A stretch of 64,000 nt of DNA from an uncultured Muribaculaceae bacterium. GTDB taxonomy: Bacteria; Bacteroidota; Bacteroidia; Bacteroidales; Muribaculaceae. The position numbers were made by a program, and so were the translations under genes. Positions 44,513-54,027 of this stretch are shown piece after piece. The stretch covers positions 186,001-250,000 of the forward strand of contig CAKUQQ010000002.1 in the NCBI GenBank assembly GCA_934675575.1, written 5' to 3'. The first letter of the stretch is position 1, and each line of letters starts with the position of its first letter. Under the pieces are notes generated by a model. It saw nothing but the letters and a program-made list of their open reading frames with translations. It made no database searches and was not told the DNA's origin.

Positions 44513-44733
44513 TTCAGCTTGTTTTCAACCATGCTCACAAGGCTGTCGAGCGACTTGAAGTTCTTGGGCGTGACGTCGGAGTGTTCAAGCTTTATGCCAT
44601 AGTGGTCAGACAAAATCATCAGAATTTGTGCTATTCCGAGCGAGTCAAGCTCATTAAACAAAAAATCGGAGTCAAAATCCACAAGAGGCAACGCTTCTTC
44701 AAGCAGTTGACGTATGGTTTGCTTATTGTCCAT
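44509..44733 (-). CDS. Acyl carrier protein, copy 1
   Basis: 74 residues. The phosphopantetheine site is Ser31 in ELDSLGIAQIL, with the helix pattern of an ACP. It probably carries the aromatic starter, because its gene overlaps that of the AMP-ligase by 4 bases. Confidence 0.88.
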   Translation of the reverse strand: MDNKQTIRQLLEEALPLVDFDSDFLFNELDSLGIAQILMILSDHYGIKLEHSDVTPKNFKSLDSLVSMVENKLK

Positions 44734-44770
44734 GAATATGATTTTTGAGTGAAATGTATTAATTTATTAA

Positions 44771-47700
44771 CTAATTGATGACTGCCACATGGAAGCCGGC
44801 TTGTGGCTCAAAACCGCCATCATGCGGCTCTCCGAGCACAAACACGCGTGTTGTGGCAGGGTCGTAGCCGTCAGGGCTTATATTGCTGTCGGCCACAGTC
44901 AGATTTGGCGCAATGTCCTCGGCGCAGTGTCGCAGCACGGTGCGCTTGTCGTCGTCGGCCTCCCACACCGTCACTTTCACTTGCTTATGCACAAGGGCAT
45001 AGAGCAGGGCAAACTCGCCATATCCGGCATTGACGATTATAGCCGCGCCAGAATTTGGCTGGCCGTTGATTTGTGCGGAGTAGCACTTATTGCTATTTAA
45101 GTTGCGGCACACCTCACGGAATATGTCCACTCCCTTGTAGCGGTAGCGGTCAATCACAAGACCGCGGTAATAAGCGGCACAAACTGTTTTGGCGCGCATT
45201 GCCTCCACTTGCATTTCTATGCACAGCGACAGCACATCGGGTTGCGATGTGGCTGCCATGGCTGGCAACGGAGCAGCCGTGACGGTGCCTTGATACACTT
45301 GCTCGCACTCGCGCGGCAACACATCGGCCGAACCGAAGATTGCCACTGGAGTGACTTGGGTGTGAAGTCGTGAGGCAATGCCGAGAGCCAGCCGGCACGC
45401 TCCCTCGCCACCCACCACGGCTATGCTGAAGCCGCTGGCAAAGAGCTTTGCCATGGCTTCGTGGTCTAAAGGTCTTGAGGAGTCGAAAATCACTGATTTT
45501 TTTAAGAAATTGCGCAAAGCCAAGTCGTTGATGTCGTTGGGGTTGATTACAAAAGCAAGTTTTGCCGTCATGGCCTGCAAAAGCAGCACATCGAGTGGCG
45601 ACACGCTGCGGCATGCTATGACAGACGGCTTTGGCTCGAAATCTGTGAGATGCGTTTTTACTCCAGGTAAGTGCTTCAGCACAAACGAAGCCGCCTTTTG
45701 CGGACATTTGCGCAGCGGCTTGCTGCACTGCGCCCAGAGCAGCAAGGCTTGCATAAGCAACTTGGCGCCCAATGGCCGCACCGAGATGGGGCGTGTGCGC
45801 CACTTGCCGTGCGACTTGACCAGAAACTTGAATATGAGCGGTGGAAACAGGTAGGCCATCAGCACCACCGAGAACATGCCGGCTATGGTCACCTCGGCAA
45901 GCGAGCGCAGGGCAGGGTGCTTGGCTATGACAAGCGTGCCTATGCCTATGAACATGATTAGCGCCGATATGATGATGGAGTGTTTGTAGGAGGCAAGCAT
46001 CTTGCGCCGGTAGGCATACTCATAGCTTGCGCCCTCGGTCATGAAGATTGTGTAGTCGTCGCCCTGACCGAAGATAAATGAGGCGAGAATCACATTTACG
46101 ATATTGAACTGAATGTTGCAAATGGCCATTATTCCCAAAATCCACAGCCAGCTCACAGCCATGGGAATGAACGACGAGATAGCCAGCTCTATGCTGCCAA
46201 ACGACAGCCACAAGAAAAAGAACACTATGCAGCCGCACGCCCAGCCTATGTAGTTGAAGTCGTTTGACAGGTTGTTGGCTATGGCACTGTTCATGCTCGC
46301 CACGTCGAATGTGTGTGCGCCACAATCGGTGAGCAGTTGCTCCACATGCGCCATGTGCTGCTCGCTGACACTAAGCCGGCTCACCACATTGTAGGTGCTG
46401 TCGGCTTTGTCGAGGGCTACGCTTGAAGCGAATAGCGACGACATCACCGCGCTGAACTTTTCAGGCTGTTGCGGAGCGTATTCTTTTGCTATTATGTCGC
46501 GGAATTTGACAAACGATTGTGCGCCAAATCCGGCTTGTGAGGCCGCACGCTGCAAGTCGGGCAGCAGAGTGGGGTGCTTTTTCAGGAAATCGCGCCATAG
46601 TGCCAACCGCCTTGCCTGCTCCTTTTGCGACGTGATGAAGCGCGGAAACACCGGTCTGACCTTTATGGCACCTGTGCGCAGCAGGCTGTCGATGCACGGC
46701 TGCAGACGGCTGTTGTTGTCGAGAGCCTCGTCGAGCGTCTTGCCGGAAGTCACGGCATACACGTCGGGGTTGCTTGTCGTGCCAAGCATTTCTTTCTGGA
46801 AATAAGCCATGTCGTCTTTTTGCTGCTGGGTCATGTAGTTGATGTGGCTCATGTTGGTGTCGAACTTGGTCTGGAAGCTGAATATGCCCAGCACCACGGT
46901 CAGCACCGCCACCACCCACACCACAATGGGTTTGCTGTCGAGCGACACGTTGCCCAGACGGTTGAGAATGACATTGTGTGGCGCTTGGCGGCTCACGGTG
47001 GTTACATGCGGCAGATATATCAGCACAAACACTATGGTGCCAATAAGCAGAAACGAGGCGAAAATGCCGAGGTCACGCAGAGCCACCGATTGCAGTGGGA
47101 CAAGAGCAAGAAATGAGCCCACGGTGGTGATGTTGCCCACAAAAAGAGGTGTCACTATCTCGCGCAGGGCTTTGCGCTTGCATGGCGTGTGCTGCAAGTG
47201 GGCTATGAAGTGCAGCGGATAGTTGACGGCGATGCCGAGTATCACCGACGATATGCCCACTACGATGATTGAGGCGTCGTTGTGAAACACCGACAGTCCG
47301 CCCATGGCAAACAGCCAGCCCCAGCCTATCGACACGGCAATCAGTGCCAAGTGCCACACGTTGCGAAACGCCACAAGCAGCAGAGCCAGTATAAGCACCA
47401 CGGCTATGGTCACTGACAATATGCTGTCGCGCTTAATTTGCTGTGAGTTGCCCACGGCTATCACCGGTCCGCCCAAAAAGCGAATGTCGATGTTGCAGCC
47501 TTGCTGCGCTGTGGCGCTGTGGGCGGCGGTCTGCAAGAGTTTCAGCAGCTTGGCGTTGTTTTCGGTCTCGCTTGAGCCGTAGGGCGACTCCAGTGTCACA
47601 AAGGCACGCTGCAAGTCGGGCGAGAAAATGTAGCCGTCTTGCATGGCATATTTCATGCCCTCGGCAGAGCTTTGCAGCTTGCCCACCACTGGAGCAAACA

Positions 47701-48241
47701 AGTTGAGCGGATCGTGCTTTATGGCTATTGCCATCACGCTGCCTGCCGGTTGGGCAAGCATGCTGCGGTCGTAGGCGAGTTGCTGGCTCATGTAGCCGGG
47801 TTGTGCCAGCAGATTGTCGATGCGGCGATAGTCGGCATCGGTCAGAAAATATGGAATGTTGGCATACACAGCCGAGGTCATTTCAGCCATTTTCCTTATG
47901 TCAACACGCGCAGTCAAGTTGATTGCGGCATGTGCCGTGTCGAGCTGCTCCACACGGCTTGCAAACGTGTCGATGGTCTGTTCCATCTCGGCAGGGTCGG
48001 CATTGGCGCTGTCGCGATACTGAAACACGGCTATAATCTTGTTTGCGCCAGAAATGTCTTGATATATGCCAAGTTCCTTTTGGTGGCTGCTGTCGAGAGG
48101 CAGGAAGTCGGCAATGTTTTCCTTGTATTGCAGCCGCAGCATCAGAAACAGCAACGCGGCGGTCACTGCCACAAACGACACCATGCCCACCATGCGGTGG
48201 TGCAGCAGATAGTTGTAGATGCCTATCACTAAATTGGTCAT
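44771..48241 (-). CDS. MMPL/RND-type exporter with extra C-terminal domain
   Basis: 1156 residues from the ATG at 48241 (MTNLVIGIYNYLLHHR), placed 4 bases after the preceding stop. The first 860 or so residues form two RND halves: one membrane helix, a periplasmic loop and five helices, twice (for example ILSVTIAVVLILALLLVAF and YIGWACGCIVFFFLWLSFG). Such exporters carry the aryl polyene lipid or its precursor to the outer membrane. The last 280 residues are not part of a usual MMPL protein. They begin with SPLDVLLLQAMTAKLAF, include a YYRGLVIDRYRYKGVDI segment found beside acyltransferases in Bacteroidetes, and end with a Rossmann-like, methyltransferase-like stretch (IIVNAGYGEFALLYALV, VTVWEADDDKR). 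This fusion is unusual. Confidence 0.85.
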   Translation of the reverse strand: MTNLVIGIYNYLLHHRMVGMVSFVAVTAALLFLMLRLQYKENIADFLPLDSSHQKELGIYQDISGANKIIAVFQYRDSANADPAEMEQTIDTFASRVEQLDTAHAAINLTARVDIRKMAEMTSAVYANIPYFLTDADYRRIDNLLAQPGYMSQQLAYDRSMLAQPAGSVMAIAIKHDPLNLFAPVVGKLQSSAEGMKYAMQDGYIFSPDLQRAFVTLESPYGSSETENNAKLLKLLQTAAHSATAQQGCNIDIRFLGGPVIAVGNSQQIKRDSILSVTIAVVLILALLLVAFRNVWHLALIAVSIGWGWLFAMGGLSVFHNDASIIVVGISSVILGIAVNYPLHFIAHLQHTPCKRKALREIVTPLFVGNITTVGSFLALVPLQSVALRDLGIFASFLLIGTIVFVLIYLPHVTTVSRQAPHNVILNRLGNVSLDSKPIVVWVVAVLTVVLGIFSFQTKFDTNMSHINYMTQQQKDDMAYFQKEMLGTTSNPDVYAVTSGKTLDEALDNNSRLQPCIDSLLRTGAIKVRPVFPRFITSQKEQARRLALWRDFLKKHPTLLPDLQRAASQAGFGAQSFVKFRDIIAKEYAPQQPEKFSAVMSSLFASSVALDKADSTYNVVSRLSVSEQHMAHVEQLLTDCGAHTFDVASMNSAIANNLSNDFNYIGWACGCIVFFFLWLSFGSIELAISSFIPMAVSWLWILGIMAICNIQFNIVNVILASFIFGQGDDYTIFMTEGASYEYAYRRKMLASYKHSIIISALIMFIGIGTLVIAKHPALRSLAEVTIAGMFSVVLMAYLFPPLIFKFLVKSHGKWRTRPISVRPLGAKLLMQALLLWAQCSKPLRKCPQKAASFVLKHLPGVKTHLTDFEPKPSVIACRSVSPLDVLLLQAMTAKLAFVINPNDINDLALRNFLKKSVIFDSSRPLDHEAMAKLFASGFSIAVVGGEGACRLALGIASRLHTQVTPVAIFGSADVLPRECEQVYQGTVTAAPLPAMAATSQPDVLSLCIEMQVEAMRAKTVCAAYYRGLVIDRYRYKGVDIFREVCRNLNSNKCYSAQINGQPNSGAAIIVNAGYGEFALLYALVHKQVKVTVWEADDDKRTVLRHCAEDIAPNLTVADSNISPDGYDPATTRVFVLGEPHDGGFEPQAGFHVAVIN

Positions 48242-48245
48242 TGGT

Positions 48246-49412
48246 CTATATTGTTTCTTGTGTGGAGTTTTGAGTGTCGGCAATAGCCAACTTGGCGGCC
48301 ACGGGATTGGCATAGATGCCGAGGAAAATGTCTATGAGCTGCTCCACGTCGCAAGTGTCGTAGCTCTCCAGTTGCTTCATGCGCCGCACAAAGGCATTTT
48401 TCTGCTCTGCGGTGTAGCGGTCAGCAAACCGTGTGGTGCCATGATGCAGGTCGTAGGCCACGAAATTGTTTGGATATAGGCGATAGGCACTGATTATGCG
48501 CCGGTCTATTATGGTTGCCACCTGCTTGTGGTAGTCGCTGTTTGTGAGCGGCGCGAGGGCACTCAACTCCTGCGCCGTGACAGGCTCGCACAGCTCTATG
48601 TGTACGCGTCCCTTTTGTTGCAGCACGCCGGTGAGTATGCTGTTAAGGTCCTCGCCGGGCTTCTTGGTGTAGCGAGTGAACTGCGACTCATAAATCTCAA
48701 GCGTTTTGAGCACATCGCATGGCTCCCACTCGTATGATATTGACATGGGCACAATGTGCAGTTGCTCCAGAGCGGCAATCTTGTCGTCGGGCTCGCTCAT
48801 GGCAAACATCTTGATTATGCCCTTGTCGGTGAGATCGCGGCCGTCTTTTGTGCGTCCGTTGCGCTGGGCTATCCACACGGAGTGGCGCTTTTGCGTTATG
48901 ACGAAGCGAATGTAGTCAGACAAGTGTCGTGAGCCTTTGTAAAATTCCTTGATGCTGCCGCCGGGCCGCTCCACGCGAAACATCTTGTTGCACTTGCCAA
49001 TGTCGATAACCAGCTGGTTCATCATCAGGTTTGCGCCAAATGTGATTTCGGTTGTGTCGAAGCCGTTGTTCACAAAGATGTATTGCAGCAGACTGGAGTC
49101 GAGCATTATGTCGCGGTGATTAGACACATATAGGTAGGCTCCGCTGGGGCTAAGTCGCTCCAAGCCGGTGAATGACAACCGGGTGATGCTTGTGTCAACG
49201 ACACGCCGGTTGACGTCGCACATGGTTTGCAGTTGAAACTCGCGCACTGTGGTGTAGCTGCCCACGCGTTTGCGCACTTGCTCAATCGGCTCGCCCGGAT
49301 AGATGAAAGAGGAGAGAATGGGAAATGCGTCGGAGCTGGCTATGCGCTGCATGGCAGCAGGCACTTCCTCTTCGTTATAAGGCCTTATGTCGTCGAAATC
49401 ACTTATTGTCAT
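48246..49412 (-). CDS. PlsC-type 1-acylglycerol-phosphate acyltransferase-like protein
   Basis: 388 residues. The acyltransferase motif NHRDIMLD (NH-x4-D) follows LYVS, and the FRVERPGGS and WIAQRNGRTKDGRD segments correspond to motifs II and III. It has about 90 residues before the motif and 170 after, longer than PlsC itself, and few hydrophobic stretches, so it may attach peripherally to the membrane. In this cluster it could join the polyene acyl chain, or an ordinary fatty acid, to the lipid part. It lies 4 bases before the MMPL exporter gene. Confidence 0.85.
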   Translation of the reverse strand: MTISDFDDIRPYNEEEVPAAMQRIASSDAFPILSSFIYPGEPIEQVRKRVGSYTTVREFQLQTMCDVNRRVVDTSITRLSFTGLERLSPSGAYLYVSNHRDIMLDSSLLQYIFVNNGFDTTEITFGANLMMNQLVIDIGKCNKMFRVERPGGSIKEFYKGSRHLSDYIRFVITQKRHSVWIAQRNGRTKDGRDLTDKGIIKMFAMSEPDDKIAALEQLHIVPMSISYEWEPCDVLKTLEIYESQFTRYTKKPGEDLNSILTGVLQQKGRVHIELCEPVTAQELSALAPLTNSDYHKQVATIIDRRIISAYRLYPNNFVAYDLHHGTTRFADRYTAEQKNAFVRRMKQLESYDTCDVEQLIDIFLGIYANPVAAKLAIADTQNSTQETI

Positions 49413-49442
49413 TATTGTTGTTGCCTCATAGCAGATGCTATT

Positions 49443-50120
49443 TTAATATTGGTCTTGGTAATACATGTGGTCAGCCCATTTCTGCCTTTCTCTTTCCTTC
49501 ATTAATTCAATTTCCTCTTGTTTGGTTCTTTTGACCTTGGCTTTTTTTGTTTTTGCTTTTTTGGCATCTTTGTCTTTTATTATCAGATTAGGCTCTTTTG
49601 CTTTAAGACCTTTGTTCAGAATCTTTACCTGGTCTTCAGCTTTTTCCATTAGAAGTTTGTCAAAAGAGTTCCACCGTCCGTTTTCTACTGACAGGTTGAT
49701 TAAAGAATAATTGATAGAGTCTTTGTAAGTGACCATGGCTGTGGCTTTCATTCCAGCACGCTCGTTGATGTCGGTTACTTTTATGTGTATTCTAAAAGTT
49801 GTTGCCGCCTCTGATGGCCTGACAAATTGAGGTTGGCTATAAAAAGTTTCTTCCCATTTTTTGAACAGAATGTTTATGAATTCGGGTTCGTAATTATAAG
49901 AACCTTTGCAAAAAACAAGAAAATCATTGAATGTCAAGCTGCCATATCTCATGTTGCTCAAATCAAAATCAACAGAAAATGCCGTGCAGTTTTTGAATTC
50001 GCCAGTGAGCCGGTTGTAAGTACCCAAGCTTACGGTAGTGGTGTCGGTTTTTGCATTGGCGGTAAAGACAATTAGTGACAAAAACAAAGTAAAGAAGATT
50101 TTTTTGACAAAAAGTTTCAT
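49443..50120 (-). CDS. Secreted hypothetical protein with Lys-rich tail
   Basis: 225 residues with a signal peptide (KKIFFTLFLSLIVFTANA). The middle is beta-rich (TTFRIHIKVTDINERAGMKATAMVTYKD), and the last 60 residues are very basic and probably helical (KDKDAKKAKTKKAKVKRTKQ). No domain is recognised. Its place between the hydrolase and acyltransferase genes, with short gaps on both sides, suggests a periplasmic or outer-membrane partner of the pigment export machinery. It is more AT-rich than the flanking genes. Confidence 0.7.
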   Translation of the reverse strand: MKLFVKKIFFTLFLSLIVFTANAKTDTTTVSLGTYNRLTGEFKNCTAFSVDFDLSNMRYGSLTFNDFLVFCKGSYNYEPEFINILFKKWEETFYSQPQFVRPSEAATTFRIHIKVTDINERAGMKATAMVTYKDSINYSLINLSVENGRWNSFDKLLMEKAEDQVKILNKGLKAKEPNLIIKDKDAKKAKTKKAKVKRTKQEEIELMKERERQKWADHMYYQDQY

Positions 50121-50132
50121 AATATGGTTGAA

Positions 50133-51002
50133 TTAAAGTTCCTTAATCCAGGTGATGAATTCTTGTTTCCATCGGCGGCACTCGGCTGTTCCTTTTTCTG
50201 CCGATGCGCCGAAACCGTGTCCGCCGGTGCTGTATTGCAGATAGCGGTGTTTCACCCCTTGTGCCGTGAGAGCAGAGTCGAGAAGCACGGAGTTTTGGTA
50301 TCGCACTATGGGGTCGTCTATGCAGTTGACCAGAAACACAGGAGGGCAGTCGGGCTTCACATGCTTTTCGAGCGATAGAGAGTCTTGCAACTGTTTGTTG
50401 TGCTTTTTGTTGTCGCCAAGCAAGGCACGGCGCGAGCGGCGATGCACGTATGGCCCGCTCATGGTTACCACCGGATATATTGGCGCAACAAAAGCCGGAC
50501 GGTCGTTTGCGGCAAACAGCTCCGCGGCCGACATCACGAGGTGTCCGCCAGCCGAGAAGCCCATGGCTCCTATGCGTGTGGTGTCGATGCCAAAGCGTGA
50601 GGCGTTGGCCTTGATGTAGCGTATGGCTTGGCGCAGGTCGTCTTGTGGGTCGGGATAGCGGTTGCCGCGCAGCAGATAGCGATAGCCGGTGACAAATGCC
50701 GGCACACCAGCCACACGGTAGCGCAACACAAATGCAGTGATGCCGTTGGCCACGAGCCATTGCCCCACCTCACGCCCCTCGTGGTTCATGTCGTGCCAAA
50801 AATAGCTACCGCCGGGGCACACCACTATGGCAATGTTGGCTTTGCCAGGAGCCACATAGGGGGTCAACTCCACCTTTTTGTGGTGGGGCACACCTTGCCA
50901 GATGTTTTCTGGCTTTGTGTCACCGCTGGCGGCACAGGCCAGGCTTATGGCCGCTATGGCGTATAATGCAGTTATTATGTTTCGTTTCAGTGATGAAATC
51001 AT
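50133..51002 (-). CDS. Exported alpha/beta hydrolase (esterase)
   Basis: 289 residues from the ATG at 51002, which overlaps the preceding stop as ATGA; a longer frame to 51038 would run into the upstream gene. A signal or lipoprotein-like N-terminus (TALYAIAAISLACAAS) is followed by the hydrolase core: oxyanion region VCPGGSYFWHD, nucleophile Ser150 in GFSAGG, an acidic residue in NCIDDPIV and His in GGHGFG. It resembles BD-FAE and acetylxylan-esterase-like enzymes. In this operon it may release or transfer the acyl chain outside the cytoplasm. Its substrate is unknown. Confidence 0.85.
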   Translation of the reverse strand: MISSLKRNIITALYAIAAISLACAASGDTKPENIWQGVPHHKKVELTPYVAPGKANIAIVVCPGGSYFWHDMNHEGREVGQWLVANGITAFVLRYRVAGVPAFVTGYRYLLRGNRYPDPQDDLRQAIRYIKANASRFGIDTTRIGAMGFSAGGHLVMSAAELFAANDRPAFVAPIYPVVTMSGPYVHRRSRRALLGDNKKHNKQLQDSLSLEKHVKPDCPPVFLVNCIDDPIVRYQNSVLLDSALTAQGVKHRYLQYSTGGHGFGASAEKGTAECRRWKQEFITWIKEL

Positions 51003-52525
51003 AGGGTGGTGCATGGCGATTGCGACGCAGGCGCACAATCGTTGATTTTGTTGATTATGTAGTTATGTCCCAGCAGCACCTCGCTTGTGCTGATGGCTGT
51101 GAGAGCCACTCCGCAAAAACCGTGCAGACTGTTGTTTTGACCAGTGAGCAGCAGGTTGCGCACCTTGGTCACAACCGGCAGTTGCGATAGGGCCATGTTG
51201 TGACAGTCTTTGCTGAAACCGCTCAAAGCGCCACCTTTCACGCCATAGAAGTCGCGTATGGTGAGCGGCGATGAGGTTATTATTTTGTCGATGTTTGACG
51301 AAAATCCTGGGTGCATTTTATCAATCATGTCGAGGAGCTGTGCGGCTCTTTCGCGTTTCCACTGCTCATAGCTGCTGCTGCGGTGTCCAGTAGTGGTGGC
51401 TTCCCACGGTTTCACCTCGTCGAAGCGCATGGGGGCCGTGAGCAACACCTTGCGGCTGAATTTGCCTTGGTTTTGTTCGGGCGGCGTCATAAGCAAGAAG
51501 CCCAGCGGCCACTTTTTGTCGGGGTTGCCAAACTCCCAGATGTCTTCATATCGGCTCATATAATACTCCGAGTGGTTGATGTAGGGGAATGTGCCGTCTT
51601 TCATCTTCACATAGAGCGAGAAGGCGGAGTAGGAGTTGGGTATGGAGTTGAGCCGGTCGCGATATGACTTGGTGAAAGCTTTTTCGCCCATGAGCCTGAG
51701 CAGTGTGCAGGGGTGAATGGCAGAGATGTAGTGGTCGGCGGTGTAGCGCCGTCCGCTGCGTGTGCGTACGAAAGTTACCATTTTGTCGCTAGTTTCAATC
51801 CACTCCACGCCGTCGGCCGGCATCACCTTGCCGCCATGCTCGGTTATCACGTTGGCCAACAGGCGTGCAAACCTCACGCTGCCGCCCACAAAGCGGCTTG
51901 TGCCCTCGGCATAGAGCACGGTGACTATGGCGTGGATATAGGCCGGGGTTCTGCCGCCCATGCCGCCATACAGGGGGTTCATATATGCTATAACGCTGCG
52001 CAGCCGCCTGTCGGTGATGTGCTTGGCGATGAATTCGTCAGCAGCCATGAGTGAGTCGTCGGCAGGAAATTGGGTGAACACTGGCGTGGGTCGCAGATTA
52101 AACATGTCGATGCGGCTCACCATGCCAAACACGGCGTTCATATATGACTCAATCTCTTGTCTTGATTGAGGGAAATAGCCTGATAGCGACTCTATGAGGC
52201 CGTCTTTGCCTTTGCGCAGCAGATAGTGGGTGTCGTCTTCGGCAAAATAGAGGTCGTCGGTGCAGTCGTCGTCAACCGGCATCACATTAGCTTGGCTGCT
52301 TATGCCGAGGTAGCGGCACAGCCGCTCTATGTTGCCCCCTGGCTGCATGCCGCCTATCACGTGCATGCCGGTGTCAAAAACCTCGCCAAAGCGTGTGAAC
52401 GATTGTAGTCCGCCGCCTATTGTTGCATTTTTTTCGAGCACAGTGACACTGAAGCCCTCTTTGGCGAGAATTGCTCCTGTGAACAACCCTCCCAGTCCGC
52501 CGCCTATTATCACCACTGATTTCAT
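50999..52525 (-). CDS. Phytoene-desaturase-like FAD oxidoreductase, copy 2
   Basis: 508 residues starting at MKSVVIIGGGLGG (52525), which overlaps the upstream stop by 4 bases. The Rossmann FAD motif GGGLGGLFTGAILAKEGFSV is at the N-terminus and the C-terminal FAD contact NNSLHGFCGV fits the CrtI/CrtISO family. Such enzymes desaturate or isomerise polyenes such as carotenoids. It is a diverged paralogue of the gene just upstream. Both are embedded in the pigment operon, so they likely act on the aryl polyene chain (cis/trans setting or added double bonds). No membrane helix is obvious. Confidence 0.85.
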   Translation of the reverse strand: MKSVVIIGGGLGGLFTGAILAKEGFSVTVLEKNATIGGGLQSFTRFGEVFDTGMHVIGGMQPGGNIERLCRYLGISSQANVMPVDDDCTDDLYFAEDDTHYLLRKGKDGLIESLSGYFPQSRQEIESYMNAVFGMVSRIDMFNLRPTPVFTQFPADDSLMAADEFIAKHITDRRLRSVIAYMNPLYGGMGGRTPAYIHAIVTVLYAEGTSRFVGGSVRFARLLANVITEHGGKVMPADGVEWIETSDKMVTFVRTRSGRRYTADHYISAIHPCTLLRLMGEKAFTKSYRDRLNSIPNSYSAFSLYVKMKDGTFPYINHSEYYMSRYEDIWEFGNPDKKWPLGFLLMTPPEQNQGKFSRKVLLTAPMRFDEVKPWEATTTGHRSSSYEQWKRERAAQLLDMIDKMHPGFSSNIDKIITSSPLTIRDFYGVKGGALSGFSKDCHNMALSQLPVVTKVRNLLLTGQNNSLHGFCGVALTAISTSEVLLGHNYIINKINDCAPASQSPCTTL

Positions 52526-54027
52526 TGCTCGTTGGCCTCCTTGATTTGCTGATATATTAATTTGGCAGGAACAAACTCGCTGCAAGTGACGATTGCGCCC
52601 ACCAGCACACCGAGCATGCCGTGAGAGTTGATGTTCTGGCCTGTGAGCAGCAAGTTGGGTATCTTGGTGCGGTGCGGCACACGTCCGGCCGCACCGAGCG
52701 ACACGTCTTTGGCTATGCCATACATGGCGCCGTCTTGTGTGCCTGTGTAGTCGAGATAGGTGAGCGGCGACGATGTGTAGTAGTGCTCAATGTTTGCCGT
52801 TATGCCAGGGAAATGCTGGTTGAGAGAGTCAAGCAACAGCTCTGCTTTGTGCCGCTTGAATTCCTCGTAGCCGCTGCCGCGGTGCCCTACGGTGGTGCCG
52901 GCCCACTGCTTCACGTCGGCATAGCGCATATACGACAGCACCACACCGCTCTGGGCAAACACAGGTTTTTCCTTTTGGCAAAAGTGCATGTAGAGAAAGC
53001 CCTTGGGCCAGTCGGCGGCCGTGTAGTTCTCACACCCCCACGGGGTGTTGTAGTTATAGCCGTAGTAGTTGTGATTCATGTAGGGCACGCTGTTGCTCTT
53101 GAAGTGCAGATACACCGAGAAGCAGCCCACTGTCTGCGGAATGGCATTTATTCGCCTGCGGAACGCCGGCCGCATCAGGTGGCTGTCGGTCAGTTGCAGC
53201 GTGCGTGCAGGGTGCGCGTCAGAAATCACATGGTCGGCTGGCATGAATGTTTCGCCGTTCACCTCCACGCCGGTGACATGGGTGTCGTCGCACACGATGC
53301 GTGTCACCTTTTGCCGTGTGACAACAGAGCCGCCGTAGCTCTCTATGGTCTTTGCCAGAGCCGATGCCACCACATCGCTGCCGCCCACAATGCGAAATGC
53401 GCTCTGATTGTAAAAATCCATGATGAAAGCGTGGGTGGAGAAAGGTGTCTTGCCTTTCTCGGCGGCATATAGCGGCAGATTGCCCACCAGCACTTTGGCG
53501 AGTGTGGGGTCGGTGATGAGGCTGTCAATCACATCGTCTATTGAGCGAAGTTGATATTCGGTGTTGAGCGGAGCGTCGTCCTCGGCATACTTGAGCGAGT
53601 GGAGCGATGATGCACTTGAAATCTCGTCGATTAGGTTGCGATAAGTCACAATGTTGCCATGCTGACTGGGGAAATATTCGCTCATTTGGTCGATAAACGC
53701 CTGCTTGCCGGTGGCAAACTTGTATTGTTTGCCGCCGAGCGACACCACATCGTAGCCGGTGGGCGCAAGCGGTGCCAGATGCACGGCTTTGCTGATTTCG
53801 AGGTAGTGCATTAGTTTGTCGAGGGTTTGCCCCTTGGCGGCACTGCCTATGAAGTGCATGCCGGTTTCAAACTTTATGCCGTGGCGCGTGAAGCACTGCA
53901 AGCAGCCGCCTATCTGGGTTGACTGCTCAAGCACAGCCACATCGTAGCCGTTTTTGGCTAAAATTGCGCCACATGCCAGCCCTCCCAGTCCGCTGCCTAT
54001 GATTATGATTTTTTTGCTGTCACGCAT
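52522..54027 (-). CDS. Phytoene-desaturase-like FAD oxidoreductase, copy 1
   Basis: 501 residues. The FAD-binding motif GSGLGGLACGAILAKNGYDV starts at residue 11, followed by IGGCLQCFTRHGIKFETGMH as in CrtI/CrtISO proteins. The C-terminal segment LLTGQNINSHGMLGV mirrors the paralogue downstream. The two differ by many substitutions, so the duplication is old and the pair may act in sequence or as a heterodimer. The start overlaps the glycosyltransferase-acyltransferase stop by 8 bases. Confidence 0.85.
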   Translation of the reverse strand: MRDSKKIIIIGSGLGGLACGAILAKNGYDVAVLEQSTQIGGCLQCFTRHGIKFETGMHFIGSAAKGQTLDKLMHYLEISKAVHLAPLAPTGYDVVSLGGKQYKFATGKQAFIDQMSEYFPSQHGNIVTYRNLIDEISSASSLHSLKYAEDDAPLNTEYQLRSIDDVIDSLITDPTLAKVLVGNLPLYAAEKGKTPFSTHAFIMDFYNQSAFRIVGGSDVVASALAKTIESYGGSVVTRQKVTRIVCDDTHVTGVEVNGETFMPADHVISDAHPARTLQLTDSHLMRPAFRRRINAIPQTVGCFSVYLHFKSNSVPYMNHNYYGYNYNTPWGCENYTAADWPKGFLYMHFCQKEKPVFAQSGVVLSYMRYADVKQWAGTTVGHRGSGYEEFKRHKAELLLDSLNQHFPGITANIEHYYTSSPLTYLDYTGTQDGAMYGIAKDVSLGAAGRVPHRTKIPNLLLTGQNINSHGMLGVLVGAIVTCSEFVPAKLIYQQIKEANEQ

